Positions 35,196 to 45,211 of a stretch of 64,000 bases of DNA are shown here, in pieces. The stretch comes from Centrapalus pauciflorus (taxonomy: Eukaryota; Streptophyta; Magnoliopsida; Asterales; Asteraceae). The notes under the pieces were generated by a model. The model made no database searches. It was not told the DNA's origin and worked only from the letters and a program-made list of their open reading frames with translations. The stretch is from positions 1-64,000 of the forward strand of contig JAANYP010006402.1 in NCBI GenBank assembly GCA_020465985.1, in the 5' to 3' direction. The stretch's first letter is position 1, and the number at the start of each line of letters is the position of its first letter. The translations under genes were made by a program, and so were the position numbers.

Positions 35196-38032
35196 ATGGG
35201 TGATCGGGCATTTTAGAATAAGCATAACATGGTTATGTCCGTCGATCGTGAATTGCTTGAAGCACAGTCGTATCGTCAGATGATAGAGTTCCTGACACAA
35301 TCTCGAGTCTCCTACACTCTCACTCACAATCTTCAGATTATACTGACCTGTGTGCGACAGTTTTGGGAGCATCTACAAGTGGATTGCTCGGTTACACCTA
35401 CTGTTCTAAGAATAAGAGTGGGTGGACAGCCAATCGTCTTTTCGGCTGATATGTTGAGTGGGCTGATTGGACATTGGAGGTATCTTGTCTAAGTCATTAT
35501 GGTATGTTTTGTGCCGAAGAAGGCGGGATTTCACACGATGGTGTCTAAACTGCAATCGACATTAATTGCCTTGGTGTACAACAAGCGATTCAAATTCTCT
35601 GAGATGTTTTTTGGGGAGTTTGTGCACCAGATCACAGCTCCAGTCAGAGAGAGATTTTTGATGTACCCATGTTTTGCGATGATGATCATTCGCCACTTTT
35701 TGCCCAATTTTCCACCTCTTCCAGATCTAAGTGGCGTGGCCTTGATAGATAAAAGGACTTTTGCTGACTGCCAGACCCACAATGCCAGAAGGGCTGAGCA
35801 GGTCAGGCCGCAAGTGGCACCATTGTTCGGGGCGGTTATTGATCCTGATTTTGTAGCCCAAGAGGGTGATAAGTGGACAGCTGAAGTCCCGCAGCAGCAG
35901 CAACAACAGCAGCCAGGACAATAGCAGCAACATCAACAGCATCAACCACAGCAACAACAGAGGCAACGACGCAGAGCACCGGCAAGCAACACTCCGGTTG
36001 CTAGCCCTCATCTCGTCAACAACCAGCATCTACAGCAGCTGGTCCATCAACGGAAGCTACTGGCCCGTCAAGTTCGCCCCCCCCCCCCCCAATATGATCA
36101 GAGGGCGCAAACTCTGGAGGAAATATGGGCGCAAGGGACAACAGCGGAGCAAAATATTGCTGAACAACTGGTTCAGGATGTTTTAGACCCTCCGGCTGAG
36201 TTCAATGATATTTTTAGAGAGATTGATGAATACCAGCCATCTGAAGCTGAGTTTATGGACACAGAGGTCCAGGGTGAAGAAGAAAGAGAAAGGGTACAGA
36301 CTGAGGCTGAGGGTCAAGTAGAGACCGCCTCCGAGTCTGACTTCGAGTCTAGTTCTGAAGAGATAGAGGGTGCTGATCCGGCTGTCACAATTGGCAGATA
36401 TGGATCGAGATTAGTGGTCAGTAGAAGGAAAATGACAAGGCCAGTAGGTAGGGATGCAGAGGCAGAAGACTCGGATTTTGAAGAAGAAGAAGAAGTTCCA
36501 CTCGTTCCTAGGCATAGGGCGAAAAGGCATAGATTTATGCAGGGAGCTCCATCCACTTCAGCTCCTCAACCTGTGTTACCGGCTGCTCCATCAACTTCAA
36601 CCACCGCTCCGTCAACATCTTCCTCCATTCCATCAACATCATCTACATTCAAAGTTAATCAGTGGTTCACAAAGTTAAAAGGAAAAGTGGACTTCCAAAT
36701 AGTCCAGATTTATCAACTTTCAACAGCTGTGAAAGAACTGCAGGAGCATAATGCTAGACTCAATCAAGAAAATGCCAAATTGAAGACAACTGTGGCTGAT
36801 CAATAGTCTGAGCTGAGAACGATGAAGACTCTCCTTGAGAAATTGTTGAAAGATCTGCAAGCTAAGGGGAGAGTTGCTGCAAGGAAGACGAGTTGAGAAT
36901 AAGGATAGATGATGACGAAGGCAATGATCCAGATGCCCAAAGAGAATGTCAGCTAGCAGATCTTTCTCAAAAGACTGCTCAGCAAGCACTCATTCAGAAT
37001 GAGCCTAGTCAGTCAAGTGTGGGAGAAGGAGGTGAAGGTGAGGCTTCAAAGAATGTTGAACATGAAATGATTGAAGCCTTGATGGATCTTGATGATGAGG
37101 ACGAATTTGGTTTTGATCAAGTAGACTTGGAAGAATGGGAATTTATTCTAGAAGATGTGGTAGATTGGAAGTCGGATAATGAGGTTGTGGAAGATGAGGA
37201 TGACGATGTAGATGAAGTAGTTATCCCGAAGCAGACTATCACCAAACAGTATATACATAATGATCAGAATGTGATAGATCTGGATGAGCTTATCTTAGCA
37301 TATATGGATGAATCAGAATCTGAAATAGCTGAGAAGGAACAAACAAGAGAAGAAATGATAAAGCTATGGTTCAGGAAGGAGGAGAAGAAGACAGACCTAG
37401 CAGTAAAGAAAAGAATGAGACTGCCAAGTCCAGGAAATTTCTCAGGAGGGATCTTAGGCTGGTTCTTTGATAGAGAACTGCAGCTATTCGTGCTCAAAAG
37501 AAGAGACGGCCTTCAGTATTTAAGGAGAACCTTGAAGGTTTTTAATACTCTCCCCAAATGCGAAGTGAAGGAACTGGCCTGGAAATAGCTTATCAACTTG
37601 GGAGACGACCCCTACGCTGAAGTTATAGCTAAAATCATCAGAAAGGATGGGAGGTCTGGAAAGTTTGAAAGAATAAAGTCGAGGTCAGGCAAAAGAGTTG
37701 AAGATCAGTCAAGAATAGATCCCCACACTGGCAAGCCTTGGGCTAGAATGGTCTACAAGCCAGTCCGATGTCTGAAGAAAGTGCCGATGAAGTCAATGTC
37801 ACAGGATGTACTGAGCAACATGAAGTGGTGGTACGTGGACAATGAGACGGCTGAAGCAGTGATGGAGTTTATGGAGGAAAAGACTATTTTGGAAGTATAC
37901 CATCCACTGCATCTGATCAACTTATCCAAGGACGACCTGAGAAAGCTTCATGATCAGCTGATTTTCTTTCACGAAGGCTGGAGATCAGAAGGTGGTAAGG
38001 GTTTGCATAGAGCAGGGATTATATGCTGGTAG
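35196..38032 (+). pseudogene. Element C ORF3 (additional ORF downstream of pol)
   Basis: About 900 codons from ATG 35196 (MGDRAF, stop, NKHNMVMSVDRELLEAQSYRQM). N-terminal globular part (IEFLTQSRVSYTLTHN, VRQFWEHLQVDCSVTPTVL, VPKKAGFHTMVSKLQSTLIA, FFGEFVHQI, RFLMYP). Then a Gln tract (35893-35960), a Ser/Thr/acidic region, a coiled coil (36660-36880), and a C-terminal domain (FDRELQLFVLKRRDGLQYLR, MKWWYVDNETAEAVME, HPLHLINLSKDDLRKLHDQL). No signal peptide or membrane segment is seen, so it is not env-like. About 45 residues present in B and G are deleted after FSADM (35454). A run of 14 C (36077-36090) and several stops break it. Function unknown; I recall such ORFs being mis-annotated as xylulose kinase in Asteraceae. 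Confidence 0.75.
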
Positions 38033-38078
38033 TAGTTTGTATAGTTCAAGTACTTAGACAAAATATATATAGTTAGAA

Positions 38079-38125
38079 GCTATCGTCAATGGAGAGTCTG
38101 TTAGTGCATCCTGTGTGACGATAGC
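38079..38125 (+). promoter_or_regulatory. Polypurine tract region of C within a 10 bp inverted repeat
   Basis: GCTATCGTCA (38079-38088) and TGACGATAGC (38116-38125) flank the decayed polypurine tract (aatggagag) and the LTR start at 38099. Confidence 0.75.
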
Positions 38126-38729
38126 AGTCTAAGTATAGATGATTTTGTAATAGTTAATTTGTTCGTAATTGCATATTAATATGTGTTTGTTATATGTTTG
38201 TTATATGTTTGATATAAGTATATGTTTGATATTAATTGTGTATATGTTTGAACTTGTTTGTAAATGATGTTTTACAATAAGTTCAAACATAAGTTCAAAG
38301 GTAAGTTCAAAGGTAAGTTCAAACATAAGTTCAAAGGTAAGTTCAAACATAAGTTCTAGAACAAGTTCAAAGACAAGTTCTAGAATAAGTTCAAAGGCCT
38401 GATCGAACTTATGGTGGACAAGTTCGTGGGTTTGGGCCTTCTCGAACTTGTCCAAGGCAAGTTCGAATCTGAGGGTTATAATTAAGTGTTAATCAGTTTT
38501 GATTAACAACTTTTGCAGAATTAAGGCTTTAATGGCGATTACGAACTTGCAGAGGTTTTAGGTGTGTTCTTGGAGAGAATCACGTGTCGGGGCGTTCTAG
38601 TTTGCGTCTATAATCGTGTGTGTCTCCGTATTCCGTGTGCATGATCATTCCGTCAAACCGCTAATGAGGATTCCACACTCGTTGGACGGCGTCGCGTCAA
38701 GATAGGATCCGTAGGTAGGTGACCTTACA
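38099..38729 (+). repeat. Element C 3' LTR
   Basis: 631 bp, TGTTAGTGCATCC...GTGACCTTACA, followed by TSD accaa. It has fewer minisatellite units than the 5' LTR and a longer TATGTTTGATATAA stretch. Confidence 0.92.
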
Positions 38730-38734
38730 ACCAA

Positions 38735-39789
38735 AGAGATCTCCCTGAAAGATAAAGAATTAGCTGAGGCTAGGGTTAAGGTTGCAGAGGCTAATAATAA
38801 ACTTGAAAAGTTTAGGAACTCATCCCTGAACCTAGGCAAAATCTTAGATTCGCAGAGACAGTCTAAGAAACCATTGGGCCTAGGATATCAGGATGTACCT
38901 CCACCTTTCAATAGTAACTATGTGCCTATCCCTCAAGATAAGACCACAAAAACGGTTGAATCAGAGGAAGTCAATTTAACTGAGACTGCTAAGGCATCAA
39001 CAACTAAGGTGTCAACAACAACCCCTACGGTTAAGAAAACTGTTAAGTTTGTGCAGTCTACTAGTGAGGCAAAACTAGAAGAGGCAAAAACTGTGAGTGA
39101 TAATAACCAAGAGGTGTTGAACACAGTATTGAAACAAAAGAACAGGACATTAGCGAGACTCCTAAGTCAAAGAGTGCTTATAAGAAGTCTATTGACAAAA
39201 TGTCTTACTTTAGATGTCATGAAAAAGGTCATGTTGTATCTAGTTGTCCCTATAAGAAACCAGAGTCTACACCTACAGTTGGAAAGCAAGAACAACTAGC
39301 CTTAAAATCAGTGCCTAGTATTGCAAGCTCAAGTAGTTCTCAAATTCTGAGAAGAACTCGAATGCAACATCACGTTTAGGTACTAAACAAACACCGGTGT
39401 CAATCAGACAGAATGAAGGGCTTAGGACTAATTCACTGAATAGAGTTCCTAGTCAATCAAGGTCTGGACCACAATCCATCATTAGGAATATTACCCCTAA
39501 GAGGAGTTATACTCCAGTTTCGTCTCATACTCCTAACAGACATCAGACACCATGTAGAGCCTAGGGTTATGACAATGAAATGCATTATAATAGAAATTAC
39601 TCTAGGGCTCCACAGCAAACGACAACCCAAAGGCCAAGAGTGGACATTAATCACTCTGCTCCACAACAGGATCTTAATCAAAAACCCAAGTCCCCTGAAA
39701 GGAGAGATGGGTATTTGAAAAAGTTCAAGTATGTGGATGAGAATGATATTACCAAGTCAGTCATGGCTTGGGTTCCCCGTGATAACTAA
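38735..39789 (+). pseudogene. Element B gag, C-terminal part with second zinc knuckle
   Basis: Continues the coiled coil cut at 17606 (KEISLKDKELAEARVKVAEA, KLEKFRNSSLNLGKILDSQR), then LGLGYQDVPPPFNSNYVPIP, a Thr/Lys-rich part, and a second knuckle, YFRCHEKGHVVSSCPYKK (about 39205), whose first Cys is replaced by Tyr. The Pro/Arg-rich tail ends MAWVPRDN at stop 39787-39789. Two frameshifts (about 39130 and 39350) and a TAG at 39562 are present. Confidence 0.87.
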
Positions 39790-39810
39790 TTTGTTTTCAT
39801 TCATGTGCAG
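39790..39810 (+). promoter_or_regulatory. Splice-acceptor-like tract between gag stop and pol (B)
   Basis: After the gag TAA: ttgttttcattcatgtgcag, with AG at 39809-39810, directly before the start of the pol frame. Matches element C. Confidence 0.45.
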
Positions 39811-41013
39811 GAGTTAACTATAGGTCTTAACAACAAATGGTTCGTAGAAAGTGTTGCTCTCGTCACATGACTAGGGAAATAAGTCTACTAACGGACTTCA
39901 AAAGTGGGAACAAGGGGTTTATGTCATTTGTTGGGAATAAAGGAGGCAATATCACTCGAACACGAGTAGTCACTAATGGGACGATCACTCTTGATCAAGT
40001 CTACTATGTAGATAAACTTGATCACAATCTCATTAGTGTCTCTCAGATCTATGATAAACAAATTTCAGTCCTCTTTACTGGAAAGGAAGCGTTAGTGCTA
40101 AAGTCGGAATTCAAGATACCTGAAGAGTGGATTATGATGAGAGCTCCAAGGGTGAATGATCTGTACATGATGGACATGTCCGTAGCAGATTCATCGAGGG
40201 GTTCTAATTGTCTACTATCAAAAGCTTCAGAGTCTGAATCTTTGCTGTGGCATAGACGTATGGCACACTTGCACTTAAGGAAGATGAATTGCATCACGAA
40301 AAATGGCCTTGTGCAAGGTGTTCCACTAAAGACTTTTCAGTTTGAAGATAAGTGTGTGACGTGCAAGAAAGGGAAGCAACATAAAAGGTCACACAAATCA
40401 AAAACTCAGAACTCAACCACTTTCACCTTCGATTTGCTGCACATGGATCTCTTCGGTCCAATCAACAAAAACAGTATAGGTGGTAGTTGGTACTATTTAG
40501 TTATTACTGATGATTACTCACGATTTTCTTGGGTTTTCTTTTTAGGTACAAAGGACGAGACAGCACGCATGTTGATTGGGTTCTTAGACCAAGTTGAGAA
40601 CTCATACGGGAAAAGGGTAAAACGTATCAGAAGTAATAATGGAACAGAATTTAAAAATGCAGTAACTGGTGTATATTGTCTAATCAAAGGCATAGTGCAT
40701 CAATTTAGTGCACCATATGAGCCACAACAAAATGGGGTGGTAGAACGTAAAGCCAGGACATTGATTGAGGCAGCAAGGACTATGCTCTCGGATTCAAACC
40801 TTCCTACCATGTTTTGGGGGGAGGCATTGAATATCGCTTGTCATGTTTTAAACAGAGTCCTTACTGTCAAATCATTGAACAAAACCTATCATGAAATTTT
40901 GAATAAAAGACCATCGAATTTAACTGGCTTTGAACCATTTGGGGTGCCATGTACTTTATTAAAAATGAAACATCAACCTAAGTTTGGTGAAAAGGCTGAC
41001 GAATGATACTTCC
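39811..41013 (+). pseudogene. Element B protease and integrase, catalytically dead
   Basis: The protease motif is damaged: WFV-E-S with a one-base frameshift before CSRHMTRE (39838-39880), versus WFVDSGCPRHMTG in C. Integrase is open for about 390 codons: zinc domain WHRRMAHLHLRKMN and CVTCKKGKQHKRSH. The first acid is in HMDLFGP, the second catalytic Asp is replaced by Asn (RSNNGTEF, about 40630), and the Glu is kept (NGVVERKART). The C-terminal part reads LTVKSLNKTYHEILNKRPSN without the insertion that C carries. It ends at a TGA at 41004. Confidence 0.9.
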
Positions 41014-43165
41014 TAGGTTATGTCCCAAATTCTCCTAATAAGAGGGTTTTTTAATAAAACTACTGGTACAATTGAAATTATGTTTAACATTGATGTAACC
41101 AGTTATACAAACGAACCCCAAATTGGTCTAGAATGGTTATTTGATTATGACTCAGTGTTTGAATCATTTAACATTCCTTTTAGTGGTAATGCAGAAACTG
41201 TGGAGAATGACTTCTCGATGTTAAATCTTAATCACGAGAGTAGAGTATTTTCCAATTCGAGCATTCCCACGACATCTGATAATATATCGACAGAAAATGG
41301 GTCATCAACAAATGACGAACCTCTGTTGCCTACGGATGAGAATCAGATAAACAATTCAGCCTCAGAAGAATGTGATCACGAGGAGATTGTTCCGTCTGAA
41401 GTCACACCCCCACTAGGAAAAATAGGATCAAATTTGGGAGACAATCTTCAGGTCGATGCAATTGAAACGTCGAGGGTAAACAAGGATCATCTGATTGAAG
41501 ATATCATTGGGAATCCAAATGCTGGTGTGCGAACACAGAGTAGTGTGAATAATAACACAGTGTTGTTATCGATGATCAACGACTCCGAGGCATTTCACAC
41601 TTGTCTATATTCGTGTTTCATTTCACAACTTGAGCCAAAGAACGTACAAATGGCTCTGAAGGATAATTCTTGGATTGAAGCTATGCAAGACGAACTTTCA
41701 CAGTTCAAAAAGCTAGAAGTCTGGGAGTTAGTGCCTTTGCTCGAGGAGAAGTTGCTATAGGGACCAAATGGGTCTTTAAGTGCAAAAGGGATGATCGAGG
41801 CATATACTCGTAACAAGGCAAGACTCGTGGTCAAAGGGTTCAACCAAAAAGAAGGGATAGATTATAATGAGGTGTTTGCACCAGTGGAAAGGCTTGAAGC
41901 TATCAGATTTTTTCTCGCGTTTGCATCCTTCAAAGGCTTCAAAGTATATCAGCTAGACGTCAAGAGTGCCTTCTTGTACGGAAAAGTGAAGGATTTGGTG
42001 TATGTCGAGCAACCGCCAGGGTTTACTGATCCCAAGTATCCAGACAGAGTATATAGATTGGACAAGGCTCTGTATGGGTTGCATCAGGCACCTAGGGCGT
42101 GGTACGAGACACTGTCTACTCACCTCTTAGACAATGGGTTTGAAAGAGGGAGAATAGATAGTACACTGTTCGTTAAAAGGAAAGGTGACGATTTCATACT
42201 GGTACAAGTTTATGTGGACGACATCATTTTTGGGTCGTCAAATGAACAAATGTGCAAAGATTTCGAGAAGGTTATGAAGTCAAAGTTTGAGATGAGTGCG
42301 ATGGGAGAGATGAACTTCTTTCTCGGTTTACAAGTTAAACAACGAAAGGAGGGGATGTTCATTCATCAGACGAAGTATGTCTATGAAATTTTAGAGCGCT
42401 TCGGGATGGAAGGAACAAAGCTTACAGCACACTTCAGTTCTCCTATTCAAGTCAAGCATAATCTCAGACTAGGTATAGATAGTGATACATATGTGCATCC
42501 GACTTTATATCGGCCCATGATCGGGTCATTTATGTAAAAACTCCTTCTCGACCTGACATAATGTTTGATGTTTGTATTTTTCCCAGGTTTCAAGCAATTC
42601 CCAAGGAGATGCACATGAAAGCTGTGAAGCGGATTTCGAGATACCTGAAGTCGAAACCAAAGATGGGACTTTGGTATCATGTTGATGGAGATCTGGGATT
42701 GGAAGCCTACACAGATTCAGACTATGGAGGGTGTAGCTTGAATACAATGTCAACAACGGGTGGTTGTCAGTTCCTTGGAGGGAGACTGGTGTCCTGGCAA
42801 TGCAAGAAACAGACTTCGGTAGCCGTATCAACATGCGAGGCCGAATATGTAGCTGCGGGGAGTTGCTGTTCACACGTTCTGTGGATTAAACAACAATTGC
42901 GGGATTAGGTTTGACTTATACTCATACTCCCATTAGGATAGACAATCAATCAACAATTGTCATAACCAATAATCCGGTAAAGCACAGTAAGACTAACCAC
43001 ATAGATATAAGACATCACTTTATTTGTGACTGTGCCGAGAAAAACCTGATTAAATTAGTAAAAGTTCCAACAGAAGACAACTTTGCGGATCTGTTCACAA
43101 AAGCATTTGATAGATCGCTCTTTGAGTTGTTAGTCCAACTAAACGGAATGCGCAATCCAGAGTAA
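41014..43165 (+). pseudogene. Element B linker, reverse transcriptase and RNase H
   Basis: Acidic integrase-RT linker (41020-41600), RT start MQDELSQFKKLEVWELVPL, frameshift near 41750, then ARLVVKGFNQKEGIDYNEVF, QLDVKSAFLYGKVKD and LYGLHQAPRAWYETL. The catalytic box VYVDDIIFGSS is at about 42208. A stop at 42535 is followed by RNase H: YTDSDYGGCSLNTMSTTGGC, STCEAEYVAAGSCCSHVLWI, stop near 42907, IDIRHHFICDCAEKNLIKLV, FELLVQLNGMRNPE at 43165. RT is nearly continuous from 41791 to 42534, better preserved than in C. Confidence 0.9.
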
Positions 43166-44450
43166 CCTGACCTCAGTAGATTTTCTTTCTTTTTTAAATA
43201 TTTTTAAGCTATTAGTTTATCTTATTAGTTCTTTACTTAAAAAAGGAGGGGAAAACAAAAAAAAGAGAGAGAAAACCATAAAAATTTCAAAACAAAAGAG
43301 AATATTGAAAAAATGAGAAAAATATTAGAGTCTAAGGTTCAAAGTAACGAAATTTAGCACAGTCTAACAAACTCTAAGTGTTAAACTTTCACACGTAATG
43401 CACTAAAAATTCTAAGTGATACACATGTTCATGTTCTGATATGTTGGTAGGCATAAAACATGTAGGTTTTCCTGAAAGCTAATAAACCAATCAAGAAAAT
43501 GTCATCTGTGTTACTAACTTAGATGTATAACCAAAAGGTTTTAATTTCTATGTTAGAGGCTCACATACAATAATTATGAATGAGGTATGTAAATTAATCT
43601 GGGGGATGTATGGCTTCATCAAAATACATCTTAAATAAAGAGCAAGTTTTGAAACGTAAAGAAAGTCAAAAACATGTCGCTTTGTTGTACGTAAGTACAG
43701 ACCTGTCACCGCTGTTTTGACTTAAACTAGCAAGATATGTCGTTTTGTTGTACGTGAGTACAGACCTGTCACCGTTGTCTTGCTAAAATAAAAGAAGGAT
43801 TCTCTACCCTAAGACAAACTAAGACACTTTGTTGTATGTAAATACAGAATTGTGTCTGATGTTTGCCTTTTAAAGATAATTTGCAAATACCGAAAAGTTA
43901 TAATCATTATATGTCTGCCTTGATCATATAAGTATGTCTAAGCGTGGGACACGTAAGTTAGTTTCTTGATAAATAAAAAGGCCAAAGGAAAATCCTAAGT
44001 ATTGAGTGCTTAAGTGGACAAACATACCGACAATCGACTTGGTGTATATGCTACGACAAACAATCAAAGGAATCAAAAATTCCACAGTGTGAAAGTGCAA
44101 CACTGAAAGTGCATTGACAAAGGTATCTGATTGAACCTTTTTGACACTCTCGCAAAAAGTTTTAGTTAGTGTGTTTTTATCTTTAAATTATTTCAATTTT
44201 ATTAAATTCTATTTTAACTTTATTTTGTTTTATTTTATTTTATGTTTATTTTATATTATAGTTTAAGTAAATAGGATCGAGGTCAGTTACTAGGATGCAT
44301 TTTAGTTGCAGAAACAAAATTGCGGGATAATCTATTTTGTTTAGTGTGAAGTGTTTTGTAAAGTTGAAAAAGTTTCGTAAAGCTGCAAAAGTTGTAAAAG
44401 TTGAAAAAGTTGAAAATTTTTCGAAGTTTTTCAAAATTGCACATAAGTAG
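43166..44450 (+). other. Element B spacer between pol and ORF3 promoter
   Basis: Noncoding, collinear with the same region in C but without the inverted LTR fragment. Two copies of the CGCTTTGTTGTACGTAAG-type unit lie at 43678-43780. Nothing coding. Confidence 0.7.
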
Positions 44451-45160
44451 TTCATATGGACCTAAGTTCAACGAACTTATGCTTGGTACGAACTTATATC
44501 ACCTAAGTTCGAGGCACAGTAAGTAGGGTATAAATAGGTCAAGTGTATTTATTATATTCACCTACTCTCGAATTTATCCACTCACGGACTTAAAGGGGCG
44601 ATCTCGAACTTAGCAGGCGATCTCGAACTTAGCAGGCGATCTCGAACTTATCGTGTTCTCGACTTTATTCCCTGTTTCACGAAGAAATAATTGCTCCATC
44701 TCGAACTTGCTAGTGTTTAGTGTCTATTTATCACACAAGAAACTAAGTAAGTGATGTTTTGGACCTTTTAATGGTTTAAAAATGAACATTTTGGTTTTAA
44801 TATAACCGAAAGCTAAGTATTCAAAATACAAAGTTTAGGGTTATAAAACTTAAAATAAAACATAAATAACCTCGATAAAAACCTATTAGGACTAGATTCA
44901 TTGGTCATTTAAGTCTAAAAAGGTTTAAATCATGAGTTTGATTTTCAAAGGCCAACTTCGAACTTGTTCATCCGGTCACGAACTTGACGTATCTACGAAC
45001 TTAGATCAAAATATCTACAAGTTCCACGGCCTACAAGTTCGAAGGCCTCTCTCGAACTTACTAATAAGTTCGTAGGGATTCTGAGTATCATGAACTTACA
45101 CATAAGTTCGAAGGACATTAAGTTCGAACAAACTTAATCAAGTTCAAATGAATTTAAATG
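44450..45160 (+). repeat. GAACTTG array upstream of ORF3 in B
   Basis: Numerous TCGAACTTA/GAACTTG words on both strands, including three nearly identical copies of gcgatctcgaactta at 44598-44655, surrounding the internal TATA box and extending through the predicted intron. Confidence 0.85.
44529..44536 (+). promoter_or_regulatory. Internal TATA box upstream of ORF3 (B)
   Basis: TATAAATA in gggtataaataggtcaag, equivalent to 34526 in C. Confidence 0.6.
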
Positions 45161-45209
45161 GTTTCCAAAATTTAATTTTTCAGAATTTAACTATTTATTG
45201 TGTGTACAG
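44747..45209 (+). other. Predicted 5'-UTR intron of ORF3 (B)
   Basis: Consensus donor CTAA|GTAAGTG at 44747, acceptor TTTATTGTGTGTACAG ending 45209, 463 nt, two bases before the ORF3 ATG at 45212. Confidence 0.6.
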
Positions 45210-45211
45210 GA

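Larger units (their letters stand above)
17607..38729 (+). mobile_element. Element C: SIRE-like Ty1/Copia retrotransposon with ORF3, nested in B
   Basis: 5' LTR 17607-18259, 3' LTR 38099-38729, TSD accaa on both sides (17602-17606, 38730-38734). The B gag frame closes exactly over the insertion. Contents: PBS, GAACTTG leader, gag 18836-21681, protease-integrase 21697-22781, solo LTR E with nested F (22782-30590), rest of integrase, RT and RNase H (30596-32839), an inverted truncated LTR (33100-33506), internal promoter and intron signals, ORF3 (35196-38032). It is closely related to B and G. Many stops are present. Confidence 0.93.

Noticed and set aside
35196..38032. ORF3 as an envelope gene or as xylulose kinase
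   Set aside because: No signal peptide, transmembrane or surface-protein features for env, and no sugar-kinase ATPase motifs; the kinase label I recall from databases seems to be a propagated misannotation.
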